From NCBI RefSeq assembly GCF_003576645.1, contig NC_044918.1, positions 22,004,452-22,068,451 on the forward strand: 64,000 nt of DNA. Reading direction: 5' to 3'. Positions 1-11,436 of this stretch are shown here, piece by piece (the first letter of the stretch is position 1; the number at the start of each line of letters is the position of its first letter). Source of the DNA: Ipomoea triloba (taxonomy: Eukaryota; Streptophyta; Magnoliopsida; Solanales; Convolvulaceae). The notes beneath the pieces were generated by a model. The model worked only from the letters and a program-made list of their open reading frames with translations. It searched no databases and was not told the origin of the DNA. A program made the translations under genes and the position numbers.

Positions 1-338
1 TTGTAAGAAAATTATAAATAATATATTAATAAAAGTTATGGAGTGTTTGTAACGCCTTCCCCATTGATGAATTTTACACAGTTTTTAAGAAAAAAAAAAA
101 GAGGTGGAAGAGTGAAAATTGGAGAGAGAAAAATGCATATTGCAAATATGGGGATTTTGCATAATAAGTGGGGCCCGAGGTGGAGAGCAGCAGATCAAGT
201 TGAGGGCGTGGAATTCCTATGCGTTTTTTAAATCGTTGCCAGATTTTATTTTTTTTTCTCTTCCCCTTTCATTTTTCTCTTTCTTAATCACACATGTAAA
301 AACTCCTCAAAAACCGATCACTATTAAGGAAGGCCTAA
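1..338. other. Gene-free AT-rich DNA
   Basis: Only short chance reading frames are present. I see no coding signal, RNA gene or repeat with clear ends before the MITE that follows. Confidence 0.6.
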
Positions 339-572
339 GGGTGTATTCAATTTAGAGTTCTAATGACTTTTGTAAAATTTTTAATATGAAAAAGTTTTTA
401 AAAGTCTATAAATGTTTGTCCTATAAATATTTATAGACTTTTACACAATTGATGAAAAGTTTAAAAGATTCTAGAAAAGTTTACAAGAATTCTATAAAAG
501 TCAATTAAAATCCATTACTTATTCACTTTAAAACTGTTTGAAAGTTTTTAAAAGTCTTGTTTGAATACACCC
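339..572. mobile_element. Small MITE-like inverted-repeat element
   Basis: The left end reads GGGTGTATTCAA and the right end TTGAATACACCC, a perfect 12-bp terminal inverted repeat enclosing about 230 bp. The inside repeats AAAGTTTTTAAAAGTC-like words and the inverted pair CTATAAATATTTATAG. It encodes nothing. A second copy of the right-end word (GAATACACCCC) follows just after a T-run near 605-618, suggesting a partial neighbour copy. No clean target duplication could be fixed, so the superfamily is open. Confidence 0.6.
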
Positions 573-771
573 TTAAGTTTTTTTTTTTTTTTTTTTTTTT
601 GAATACTGAATACACCCCTAAGTTATTATTTTAAAAAAAAAATGTCTCTTTTCGTTAAAACAAATGTCTCATAAGCCACACCTGTAGTCCGGAATAAAAT
701 TTGTTAAAGCATAATAATGATGGAAAGAAAGTAGGGGAGAAAAAGTAGTAGAACATTGGTTATAGACATGA

Positions 772-2696
772 CTAACGATTCGATTTCCTTAATTCAACAA
801 TTACAACACTAACGTTGTCGCGACTTCCCCGGGCGATTGCCAATTCTGCCAGCACCGCAGCCGCCTCAGCCGCCCGGCTTTGTTTCGCGATTACATCATT
901 ATTTTCACTTACTTTTTTTTTTTGAAAAACATTATTTTCACTTACAATTACAATGCTGCCGTTTGGAGCCAATAGTCCCCTCATTCGACCGCTCAAACAT
1001 CTTCGTACGACCTGGCAAGCTGCTTCGTTGGACATAACGTCCCACAGGCCATCACTGCCTAGTATTAGGAACTCATCCGTCTCCACTCTCTTGCTCACTA
1101 TCACTTCAGGCTCCGCTATCACATATGGTTTAAGGTATTGGTCCCCTGCGTTAAATTAATTAAAGATTATATTATACATACGGACATACGGTACGGTGAC
1201 AAAGAACAATTGTTGTTCGTTAGTTGTAGTTTCCGTACGTACCTATGGATCTTGAGGTAGCAAGAACTCCCAACACTCTATGCCCATTCCAGTTCAGTAC
1301 TTTCCCCCCGCAACTTTCGATTCTGTCCAGCTCATCTGCTCTGTCGGGCTGCGCTGCCCATACAAAAAGATGATCAATATAATTAATATAAGTTAATTTC
1401 ACTTTTTGTACTAAATTTATAGGTGGTAGTTCACTTTTAGTCATGTTTTTTCAAAACATCTATTTTTTATCTTAGTATTATTGTGGCATGACCATTTTTG
1501 GTCATCCATCAACAAGACTGTTTAAATTTTGTCAAATACAACATTTCAGTCTTCAATTTTGACTTTTTTTAAAATAAACATTAAAAAAATATAGAGCGTC
1601 AACCTATTTTGTATAAAAAAGATCAAAATGTCATTGTATTTAACGAAATTTCAATAATTTTCGGAGTACCAGAAATGGTCATGTAACAATAATACTAGAA
1701 CCAAAAGTGGATATTTAAAAAAAAAAAAAAAAAAAGACTACAAGTAGACTGTCACCTATAAATCTAGAACCAAAAATAGAATTAACTCTAATTAATATTG
1801 TTAAGTTTACCATCCATTATACAGTAAAAAATCAAACTTTTGGTGCTTCATGACTTTGTTTTCTTAAACTGTCATATTTTCAAGAAGCAAAACCCTGAGT
1901 GTTGAGTTTATCCTTTCACCACTTTCCTACGTCCAACTTGAATGTCACTTGTTAAATCAAGTGTTTATCATACTTCATAACAAAGATAGACTTTACTTCT
2001 ATATACAATCATATTTTTCAAAGACAAAATGTTAATTAAATCCTTCACCACCTTTAACTAACCCGAAGAGTTTTCTAAACGAACTAGAAATAAAGAATAC
2101 TATACCTTGTGATCATTTGACAAGGGTACCGCGACTCCACCCCGTGACAGCACAGCTCTGGAATCCCCACAATTGGCAACCACCACTTCCTCCGGCCCCA
2201 CCATCGCCACCACCGCAGTGGACCCCATCGTCGCCACCGCCGCCCCTTTCGAGTTCACTTCCTCGTCCATCTTCCTAAAGCTTTCTTTCATCACTTTCTC
2301 CCACTTGATTTCCTCTTCTTCTTCTTCTAACTGCTCTACCAGTAACCGGTGCAGCCGGTCACGACAAGCATGCGCCACTCCTGACCCCCCATGACCATCG
2401 TACACTCCGAAAAAATCGTACTCTTTCCCGCCCCTAACCACCACCCCGAGCTCCGCCGCCGCCGCGTCCTCCATTTCCTTCCTACGTCCGATCAACGATA
2501 CTAACCCATGTGACCTGCACGTGACTCCCTTCTCACCCATCGTCAACGATAATGACACCACTAATTCTTCCTCTTCTTCTGCGGCGCCCATTCCTTTCCT
2601 TTTCCTTTTCGAGACTCTGCCGGCGACATTATCGGACGTCGGTCGGCCTCGCCGGAGCTCCAACCCATTCATAGATGGGTAGTCTAGCTGAGTCAT
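772..2696 (-). CDS. Protein phosphatase 2C, group A type
   Basis: This is a Mg/Mn-dependent Ser/Thr phosphatase of the PP2C (PPM) family. I place three exons, 2106-2696, 1243-1348 and 772-1145, all with GT-AG borders, giving 356 residues. Visible motifs are GRRKEMED (about 70-77), the metal site DGHGG (100-104), [11 protein letters not shown] (177-187), SDGLWDVM (263-270) and RGSRDN (338-343). [18 protein letters not shown] carries Trp217 where group A enzymes (ABI1, PP2CA, HAI) have the Trp that contacts ABA-bound PYR/PYL receptors, so a role as an ABA co-receptor that restrains SnRK2 kinases is inferred. The N-terminus is short for the group. A 33-bp in-frame duplication in exon 3 adds 11 residues. 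The promoter has ABRE-like sites. The ATG at 2696 precedes the conserved domain; an internal Met9 is also possible. Confidence 0.88.
897..945 (-). repeat. 16-bp direct repeat around an A-rich insert in PP2C exon 3
   Basis: The 16-bp word at 897-912 is repeated exactly at 930-945, with 17 bp between that read TTTTTC plus eleven A on the coding strand. The unit is 33 bp, so the frame is kept and the protein repeats VSENN. The form (direct repeats flanking an A-run) resembles a target-site duplication around a tail-only retroposon insertion; slippage is the alternative. Each copy also contains GTAAGT, a perfect 5' splice consensus, inside coding sequence. Confidence 0.85.
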
Positions 2697-2764
2697 GCGC
2701 GCGAGGAGTTAGATTGTCAATCATACGACATGATAAAAGCCCGCAGTATCGGATTATAAACAGC

Positions 2765-2966
2765 GGCTGGTGGGGAAGGATATGCAAATCAATATATATA
2801 CATGTTACATGTAGAGGTTGTATACGCAACCTACCATGAAAGTTGGGAGCAATAAGAGCCGTTGATGATCGGCAAACAGTTAGATCCTTACCACGTGTAA
2901 GATAGGGTGGTATAATAATCCGGGCCTCACCCGTGATGACTAGACCCACCGTACCGGCACCACGTG
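2765..2966 (-). promoter_or_regulatory. PP2C promoter: TATA box and two G-box/ABRE sites
   Basis: Reading upstream from the ATG at 2696 there is a TATATATA stretch at 2793-2800, at a fitting distance for a roughly 70-nt leader. Two CACGTG cores follow at 2892-2897 (in the context ACACGTGG) and 2961-2966 (CCACGTGG). ACGT-core elements of this form bind ABF/AREB bZIP factors, and group A PP2C genes are known to be ABA-induced in a negative feedback loop. The site reading is direct; the regulation is inferred. Confidence 0.55.
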
Positions 2967-3555
2967 GTGGGGTTCAGCTTCAATAACACATCATTAATTT
3001 CAAGTCTTCTTAGTACACAAAATGGATTATTGTAAGAAAAATCAAAGATAAAGAAAGGAAGAAAGATAAATCAATTTTTATACCATATACCAGAGTTTAT
3101 ATTGCATTGTGAATCTTGATAGAAAATTTTGTTACATTGAGTTAACATATTTTGTACCTATAGTTAATCATTGCTGTACATGTGAACAAATAACTTGATA
3201 GTTGTTGATAGTCTCAGTGGAGGTAATATTGACTCTTGTGCTTCAATAGGTTGAGAAAGTAGTTATGAACAGATACTGCATTGTAATAGAGTTAATAGTA
3301 TTCAAAAAAAAAAAAACTTGATAGTTGTTGATACATAATATAATAGTTACAAGTACAAAAACTATCAACAGCATATACAAAATGCATCAACTACAAATAC
3401 AGAATTTGAATGTTATTTTTAGACCAGAGTCTACAAGGTAGACCCTAGTCCATGGTATAATTTGCCAAGATACATATTAAAAATTGATATTTAGAAGTAC
3501 TTTTTGAATTTTGAGTTGTTCTTTTCCCTTATATTGCGCCAAATTTTTATTTAAG
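2967..3555. other. Gene-free stretch with a recurrent repeat end
   Basis: No coding signal. Near 3450-3465 lies TCCATGGTATAATTTGCC, a word that recurs at many sites in this window and probably marks the end of a dispersed repeat family. Confidence 0.5.
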
Positions 3556-3564
3556 AAAAAACAA

Positions 3565-4196
3565 GGCTAAAGTGTCATCTAGCACCATGAACTATATCCA
3601 ATTATTCATGTCGCACCCTGAACTTTCATATAGTATATATCGAGCAGCAAATCAAAATAAAAAATTCACCTAGAACTTTTAGCAGGTTTCCTGGTCTTCT
3701 TGCTGACATGGCGTCTGATGTGACATTTCTCTTAACCTTATGTTGTCCATGTAAGCGTTTACATATTTAAAATTAAAAAAAAATTATTATATTAAAATAA
3801 CCAGAATTTTATTCTCTTTATTTTTATAATGTATACTTTTCAATTTTGCAATTCCAATGTTTCAAAATTTTTTTTCAAAATATATATTTTTTGGCCAATT
3901 TATTGTTTAGTATTTTTTCAATTTTCCAAATTTATAGAAATGCAAATTTTTTTGTTTGTATTTTTTTTTTTTAAAAATTATTTTTAATATGTAAATGCTT
4001 ACATGGACAACATAAGGTTAAAAGAAATGCCACATCACTTGAAAACCTGCGCCATGTCAGCAGGAAGACCTGGAAACCTGCTAAAAGTTCTAGGTGAATT
4101 TTTTATTTTGGTTTGCGGCTCGATATATACGATATGAAAGTTCAGGGTGCAGCATGAATAATTGGATATAGTTCATGGTGCTATGACACTTTAGCC
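3565..4196. mobile_element. Mutator-type MITE with long inverted repeats and 9-bp TSD
   Basis: The element is 632 bp. Its ends begin GGCTAAAGTGTCAT on each strand, and the arms (about 3565-3775 and 3985-4196) match in inverted orientation for roughly 200 bp, with an AT-rich centre. It is flanked by the perfect 9-bp direct repeat AAAAAACAA at 3556-3564 and 4197-4205. Long inverted repeats with a 9-bp duplication are the mark of Mutator-like elements. It has no coding capacity and so depends on a transposase elsewhere. Confidence 0.9.
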
Positions 4197-4205
4197 AAAA
4201 AACAA

Positions 4206-4265
4206 AAATTACTAAGTCCGACTTAGTATTAATTTTTATTTCTTAACTCTCTATCTCTCTCTTTA

Positions 4266-4304
<39 letters not shown>

Positions 4305-5354
4305 ATCTCTCTATTTAAATGAATCAGAGTTCTTCCCCTTCAGCCAACATTTTTGGGTACATAATATATACAGTAGTTTTTTAACGTTTTCAAATCAATC
4401 AAAATCACCTTAAAATAAATCACCCCTTTCTAGATAATATATTTAAGTTCAAATGTTATCCTCACTCTCCAACAAATATAACAAAAAAAAAAAAAAATTG
4501 AATTCAATCTTAGGTTAATAGTTAGTACATAAATCTGTCCATAGGATTGATATTTAAATTTCGTATTTTTTTTTTTTTTAAAGTGTATTATTATACTCTT
4601 ATCTTAGTATTATCTAAATATCTTTCTTTAGGTGAATTATAAATTTTACTACACAAGAGTTATCAAATTATGTTTTTTTTTTGGGTGATATTTAATAATG
4701 ATTTATTTACATAATTATTTAACACCTTTGGAGTATTATTAACTAGTGTTGTAAAAATCTCGCTAATCGGCGCCTATGCGCTAAGCGTCGGCCGGCCACC
4801 TAGCGTATCACCATAATCGGTGGTTTAGGCATCCGACTAGGCCGTCTACTCAGCCGATTAGCTATTGTTCTTTTTTTTTTTTAATGAATATATTATTTTT
4901 CAATGACATCATTTTGATCGAAATATGTCTAAATTGTTCAAACTATAGATGTTTTTAAGTTAATATTTAAGTATTAACTATTAAAGTATAAATAGTTTAT
5001 AATTATCAAGTTTTAAAAATTTTAAATAAATTTTTTTAAAAAAATACACGAAAGCCTAGGCGCCCAGACGCCTGAAGAGTGCCTAGCGATTCATGTTATT
5101 AACCAATAACTCAATTCAATAAGGAATCGTTTGGCTCAAAAAAACATCATTTTAGAAGATGTAAGATTCACATGAACGTGTTATGTTCATCTAAAATTTG
5201 AGGATATGCAATGTTAACATGTATCTTTTAAAGAGTATGTCAACAACAACAACCACTTTAGTTATATATAAAATATATTAAAATAAAATTTTTAAAAAAT
5301 TAGAGGGCTATGTTGCTTTGTCTGTGAAGGAGACGAGTTTTCTAAAGGGAAAAG

Positions 5355-5396
<42 letters not shown>

Positions 5397-5496
5397 AAAG
5401 CTATCACATCCCACTAAAAGAAATTTAAAAAAAAAAAAAAGATATTTCAAGAATTTAATAGTTTGAGATAAGAGGTACGCTAATGTGTCAGATATT
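4206..5496. other. Gene-free AT-rich DNA with a candidate non-autonomous element
   Basis: Long A and T runs (about 4268-4300 and 5356-5393) are present. A GC-richer block at about 4743-5096 begins TTGTAAAAATCTCGCTAATC with GGCGCCTATGCGC and ends near AGGCGCCCAGACGCC and GCGATTCATG; these loosely inverted ends suggest a degenerate non-autonomous transposon. No gene is seen. Confidence 0.45.
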
Positions 5497-6104
5497 GAAT
5501 TCAATTAACATTTTTTTTTTTTTTTTTTTTTTTTTACTGTAAAAGCCTCTCGTAAATTTATCATGTCTAAAGAAAAAGCAACAAAACATTTAGACAAACT
5601 CATAAGCTAAGAAACTTAAAAGATAACAAGAATGTCAAGTTTTCAAGTTTTCCAACAATACAAACTAATCCTCATCCTCATCGTCGATGATCTTAGTACC
5701 TAGCCCTTTCAACCCTTCCGGTGGGATTTCAGAAACGGTAACAAGAGAATAGAGCTCCTCCTTTGCGTCCTCATCATCATTCCTCTTGCGAGCAATGCGA
5801 ACTCTAACACGTCTTGGGACACTTCGGATTCCTCTGCTCCATATGTGCTTGTTCAGCTTCACGTCAACTCTCACATCTGTAGTCCCCATAGCTTTCTGTG
5901 CAAATTTCCTGATCTCCTTGATGGCATTAGGGGCCTTCTTCTTGAATGTGCAGCCATGAAGACGCTTATGTAAATTGATTGTGTACTCTCTAGTAACAAC
6001 CTCCTCTTTTCTAGCTTTCGTCTTCTCCACCATTTTCACTCTTTAGAAACAAAGAGCTTACTAGGGTTCGGAGAGAGGGAGGCGAGAGGAATTCAATTAA
6101 CATT
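5497..6104 (-). mobile_element. Retroposed RPL31 mRNA copy with 16-bp TSD and poly(A)
   Basis: The insertion lies between two identical 16-bp repeats, GAATTCAATTAACATT, at 5497-5512 and 6089-6104. Next to the left repeat is a T-run to 5535, which is the poly(A) tail on the minus strand. It is followed by a 3' UTR of about 129 nt, an uninterrupted RPL31 frame, and a pyrimidine-rich leader containing CCGAACCCTAG, a telo-box-like word common in plant ribosomal protein leaders. No introns are present. These are all the marks of LINE-mediated reverse transcription of a near full-length mRNA. Confidence 0.93.
5665..6033 (-). CDS. 60S ribosomal protein L31 (eL31), intact retrogene
   Basis: The 122-residue product matches eL31 over its full length: [19 protein letters not shown] near the start, the core [40 protein letters not shown] and the acidic end DDEDED. 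eL31 sits on the solvent side of the large subunit near the peptide exit tunnel. The start is the ATG at 6033 (MVEKTK); a longer frame would need GTG. The whole coding region is one exon, whereas plant RPL31 genes normally have introns, so this is a processed copy. No stop or frameshift has accumulated, which means either a young insertion or selection. The copied leader contains no proven promoter, so expression is unknown. Confidence 0.9.
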   Translation of the reverse strand: MVEKTKARKEEVVTREYTINLHKRLHGCTFKKKAPNAIKEIRKFAQKAMGTTDVRVDVKLNKHIWSRGIRSVPRRVRVRIARKRNDDEDAKEELYSLVTVSEIPPEGLKGLGTKIIDDEDED

Positions 6105-7099
6105 AGGACAAACATTAATTTAAATAAAATGATTAGATTTTATGGAAACTGTGAAAAAAAAAATTAATTTTCGTAGAAATGCTGTAGACTTGCCATTTAC
6201 GGAGTATTATATACTAATTTCCATAACTAGGAGTTGTCATTCTAAAGGGTTAGTTTATTAGGATCACAGTTGTGCACGTACATGCCTGAAAATTTTGACT
6301 TCATCAAGAGATGTTGCACAAGAATATTTAATTTAACAAAGTAAGTATTGTGTAAGACATTCTTATGTCAGATGTATATAATTCTCCGTATTGTTTAGTT
6401 AAAATGTAACATTTTTTTATACATTCATAAAAGTATTACATTCTAACTAAAAAATATTACATGTCTTACGGTTAGACGATTTTACACAAGTCTTGTTCTT
6501 AACAGAGTTATTCATTTCATAATTTGGCAATGGCCAGCTGCTGCAAACTCGTGTGTGCTGCAACAAGTGTTGGCAAGTATTTGTTACTTATAAGGAAAAA
6601 TGTAATACTTTTGAGAAAGAAATGTAATACTTTTAAATCAAAATGTAAAAGTATTACATTTTCTTCAAATGTATTACATTTTTCCATATATGTAATAAAC
6701 ATTTTATTTCTTATTAGTATTATATTTTCTAATATAAGTATTACATTTGATTTTGACCCGACCCGTCTTACGTATGGACAAGGATATGTGAAACGGTCTC
6801 ACACAAATTTTTGCCTTATAAATAACAATTTATTTATTTTAAATTGGTATCAAATTTTCTGTAATAATTACTACGACTTATATCATAAATAACAATTAAT
6901 TATCATATATAGATTCAAGCTGTCTCACAGGTTTGGTCTCACAGAAGTGACTCATTTTTTTATTTTTGAATGACGAGGGAAACTCATAGTCACTATTCGA
7001 GCGTGTGTACAAGAAAAAATTTGCCTTATGACCCTAGATAGGAAGGACCATAAAAGGTAAAACAACCTATGTGACTCATAGTTCACTACTTCAAACTAA
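6105..7099. other. Gene-free AT-rich DNA with MITE-like words
   Basis: A weak hairpin lies at about 6345-6495 (TGTGTAAGACATT at left against GATTTTACACAAG at right). A stretch at about 6575-6800 repeats GTAATACTTTT and AAAAGTATTAC in both directions and ends near ACGGTCTCACAC. Similar words recur near 30420-30670 and 35300-35880, which suggests a small dispersed repeat family. No gene is seen. Confidence 0.45.
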
Positions 7100-7102
7100 G
7101 AA

Positions 7103-9752
7103 CACTACAAGAAATTTCACATTTGACAATAGAAGTTGTCGCCAAAACTATCGATTTTGGTCACTAATGAAATTAGTGACCAATTTTTGAAGTCGTCACC
7201 TGTCGTCACTATATCCACCGTCACTATTGTGGTAGTGACGACTTTTGAAAAGTTGTCACAAATGTTCAAGACTTTTGTGACAATTTTTACTTACACTAAA
7301 AGTAGTTTTTGAGTGTTAACAATAGTTGTCACAATAAATGTATAATTTGTGACCAAATATGTTATTACAAAAAATTGATCTTGTGACAACTAAAATCGTT
7401 GCTATTAATTATTTTATTGTGACAACGCTTTAGTCACAATAGTTGTACTTATTTGTGAGAATTATTCTGGGCGCAAAAACGATTATCAGTGACCTAAAAA
7501 GTGGTAAGAATAATTACTTTGTTGTGACAACAAATGTGGTAACAAATGATGTATTTATTTGTGACAAAAGAAATTAGCTCTAAAACAGCCATTAGTGTTA
7601 ACTAAAGTTGCACAACAATAGTGGCAGCGTATTTGTCACTAAAATACTGAAAATTAGTGGCGAAATTTGTGTCACTAAAATAAATTGAAATAGTGTCACT
7701 ATTGTCAATCTTTATGTTTTTATAAGTGACCATTACTTGGTCACAATTTTTTTTCAAATAATACTAGCCAAATGCCCACAAAATAAAATTATTTATTTCA
7801 AAATCTTGTCATCATTAAATATTTTAATTTAATTATTATCTAAAATAAAATAATTCATTCAACAAATGTTACTCGTCAAATAAATCCAACAAAATCCAAA
7901 TAAAAAACATTTTAAAATAAAGTATCTTGATTATTCTTCACTTGAGGTACATAGTTGATGGAGATGCATTGCTTAACATATTTTGAAGCCCTTGATTGCT
8001 TGCTAAGTGAGCAAAAATTTCCTTGATTTCAGCAGCTTGTTAGTCTAAAGCAGCTTGTGCGATTTCTTTAAATTTTGCAACTTCTTTTAAATTCTTTTCA
8101 CGCTTCTTTGAAGCTTCTATTTCTGCTTAAAGAACAATCTTCTTTGAGCCTTTGAAGTTATACTCTTAAGACCTAAACCGCATGCACGGACCAATTTCCA
8201 TTAGATTTTTTTCTTGATGCCTTCCAAACTTCAACAGCATTATATTTAGCCATTCATTAGAATCTTTGTTTTTCCTGTAAAATAGAGAATAAAGAAAACA
8301 AAAATAAATAATTAACTGCAAATTTTTTTGATAAAAAAGCATGACTTCAATTTTTATTCAAAAAAATTTACTTTACCATCTCATCATATGCAATTTGTAC
8401 AATAGAGTTTGTACCACTAACTGATTTGATCTATTGATTTCCTCTATTATTTTTGTTTCTTTTGCTTTGGTCCTATATATAAAAAGAATTATTTTTAATA
8501 AAAAAAATAAAGTAGAAGAGAATCAAGACAGATAAAAGACCACAAATTGGGGCCGGACAACAATATCTGCCAACTAAAATTATAATATAAATTAAAATTG
8601 AGTTATTAGTAAATCAAAATTAATATGTATATAGATTAATAAATCAAAATTGACGTAATGCTTCAACTCCAAAACATATTACATATATGTAAGCAGCAAC
8701 TCCAGTAAGCATATGCTTTAAGCTTTCAATTTCAATACAATTTTATTGTATTATAATTATCGTGCCAAAAGAATATGAACAACGTAAAAAAGCACTCTTC
8801 CATATTAAAATTAAAATATTATAATGTTAAATACACAACTACAAAAAATAAAAAAATAAATTAATAAATAAAAATAAAGGCAAACGAAACAGCCTTGGGA
8901 TTCCATCTTCTTTTTGGCAATTGAAACCTAATTTATTTTACTAGAAGAAGCAATATAATCAAGACGTGGATTAAGATCGCCAATGGCTTCTCGGACAACT
9001 TAAAAAGTTGAGTTTTAATTTATTTGTGCCATTAAGTGGTCAAGAAAGCCAGAGAGACTAGACGTACCCAATTCGATCTTAAATTGAGAAAAAATTTGTA
9101 TTATGTCGACTTCAAAAGAACAAGGGTTCGGGTGAATATATATCAAGAAATCACTTAGAATCACATAGAATATAAAATCACAAATTTAAATATATAAAAT
9201 CTAAGAACAAAAACATGTATTGCAGACCAAGAATCATGTAAAATATGTGGACAAAAACAAAAACATGTAAATAGTTTTTAAAAAATACCTTAATAATGAT
9301 GTATGTAGGAGATGAAACTCTGCAGACAAATTTTTTATTTCTGTAAGTGATTTTTGCTATGAAGGTTTCTATATAATTCTAAATTTTTTATATACAAAGA
9401 AATACATACATGTCCTAGTAAAAACACAAGAGAAGAGGCGCCAATCTTCTCTGAAAACCAAAAATAAAAGTGGCGCCATTGTAATTTTAACATTTAGTTT
9501 CCTAATTTACTAAATAATTAGTACAGAAATAATATATAATAATATGGAATATTTAAAAATACAAGAGAAGAGGCACCAATCATCTCTGAAAACCAAAGAT
9601 AAAAGTTGCGCCATTGTGATTTTAACATTCAGTTTCCTAATTTAATAAATAATTAGTAAAGAAATAATACATAATAATAAGGAAAATTTCACTAGTTAAT
9701 ATTTTAAATTATTAGTTTTTGGTAATGCACATAAATAACAAAAGACTAAACT

Positions 9753-9786
<34 letters not shown>

Positions 9787-11433
9787 TTTTTGAGTATAAG
9801 ACTTTGGAATTTGGGTTTCAATTTGTAAAATCCCTAAGCTGATGAATATATCTACTGCTGTTCGTAGCCCTAAACTAATTAAATTTTTATTTTCAGAAAT
9901 TGATACTTAATCAACCAAACCAAATTATACTTTAACTAATTCGATTAATTGGTCCATAACTACATTTTTATTATATATAATTTATTTTATATTATATGTT
10001 TTATACAATCATATTGTAAAAATTATACTACATTGAATGACTCTTAATGTAAAAATAATATGCTATATATTATCGTTAAGGTAGTAGTCCGATTAATTTG
10101 ATTAATTTTGAATCAAACTTAGGAATGAACAAGCAAACTTAGGGAGGCAGCAGCTTTGGACGTCCCTAGAAATATTGAGTTGGGTTGCAAAAATTTATGA
10201 TATTAGATGTTCATTACATCCATTTTTTTAATGTAAGTGTAGATTTTGTACCGGATCAATAACTTTTTTTTTAAAGAAAATCGGATCAATAACTTATGTC
10301 CCTCAAATGGATGCATAGGCCTGATTTGGATGCTACAACTGTTGAAGTAAGCTCAATCAAATATTAATAACAACTGAATATGAGGAAGCTGGTGTTGATG
10401 ATGATGATGATGATGATGATTGAGTATTATATGAATTTTTATTTATAATTTTTGAATTCTTTACTTTTCATATTTTGAGTTTGAATGGTTAATTTTAATA
10501 AATCTTTTTGAAATATATTGTTCGTACTAAACATATACTTTTTATTTCCAAAAATATTTATATAAAAAATTAGTAAAATAAGTGATAGTGAAACTTATCT
10601 GTCACATAAGAACGCTTAAAAATGAGTATTATAAAATGTTTTCACAATTACAATCATTTTAAGAGGCACTAAATAATTGAATTTTAAGTGACCACAATAT
10701 TTAATAGTTAGTTCACACCAAATTACTTGACATCAACTTGAATGCAATTTTAGTGACAAACATTGATTACAACATAACTTCTATCAATGTTCATCTATTT
10801 AATTCTAGTGACAAAGTAATTGTAACAACTAATTACTTGTCACAATTATCATAAATTAGTAGAAAAACTTGAAATCAAAACAATTACTGTCACAATTTAG
10901 TAATTTTGGTTACGGAATTATAGAGCGTCACAAATATTTGTAACAATATCATCACAAAAAATAAGAATATTAGTGACAAAAATATTTTTTCTCACAATTG
11001 CTTATCATTTCTAATGATACTACCAAATTGTATTTTTATTGACAAAAAAAGGTTGTCACAAATATTATAAACAAGAGTGACGAACAACTATTTGTCACAA
11101 AATGTACAAAAATTTGTGTCGACATTATATTTTGTCACAATTACATTCGTCCCGCCATAATTATAATGCCGCCAAAATGCACATATATTTAGTGACAACA
11201 AATAGTGACAACGTATGTTACGACACTATTATTCTAGTAATAGTGACAACTTATTCGTAACAAATACTTACTTGTCACAATAACCATATTATCCGTGACC
11301 AAAAAAATGTTATCACAATTATCCCACACAATAGTGTCAAATTATTTTTCTGGTCACAAAAAGGGTATTATTTGTGACTAAATTATGAAGTGTCACAAAC
11401 GTTTTGTCACTAAATGTCTTCATTCTTGTAGTG
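7103..11433. mobile_element. Non-autonomous CACTA (En/Spm) transposon with TSD
   Basis: The element starts CACTACAAGAAA and ends TTCTTGTAGTG, an 11-bp terminal inverted repeat of CACTA class. It is flanked by the 3-bp duplication GAA at 7100-7102 and 11434-11436. Both subterminal zones (about 7120-7760 and 10600-11420) hold dozens of short motifs such as TTGTGACAA, GTGTCAC and TAGTGACAA in both directions, the usual transposase-binding clusters. The 4.3-kb length and the broken coding remnant inside show that it cannot make its own transposase. Confidence 0.93.
7938..8265 (-). pseudogene. Remnant of CACTA transposase-associated ORF, C-terminal end
   Basis: Read on the minus strand the translation shows AVEVWKASRKKSNGNW, later a Lys/Glu-rich coiled-coil stretch (EIEASKKREKNLKEVAKFK) and the end SPSTMYLK followed by a stop. 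This layout resembles the C-terminal part of plant Ptta/En/Spm transposase-related proteins. At least three in-frame stops interrupt it. It lies inside the CACTA element, which supports the reading; family naming is from memory of the pattern and not from a search. Confidence 0.55.
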
Positions 11434-11436
11434 GAA

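Noticed and set aside
6034..6039. N-terminal extension of RPL31 by two codons
   Set aside because: The extension would start with GTG; the ATG at 6033 begins the conserved MVEK start.
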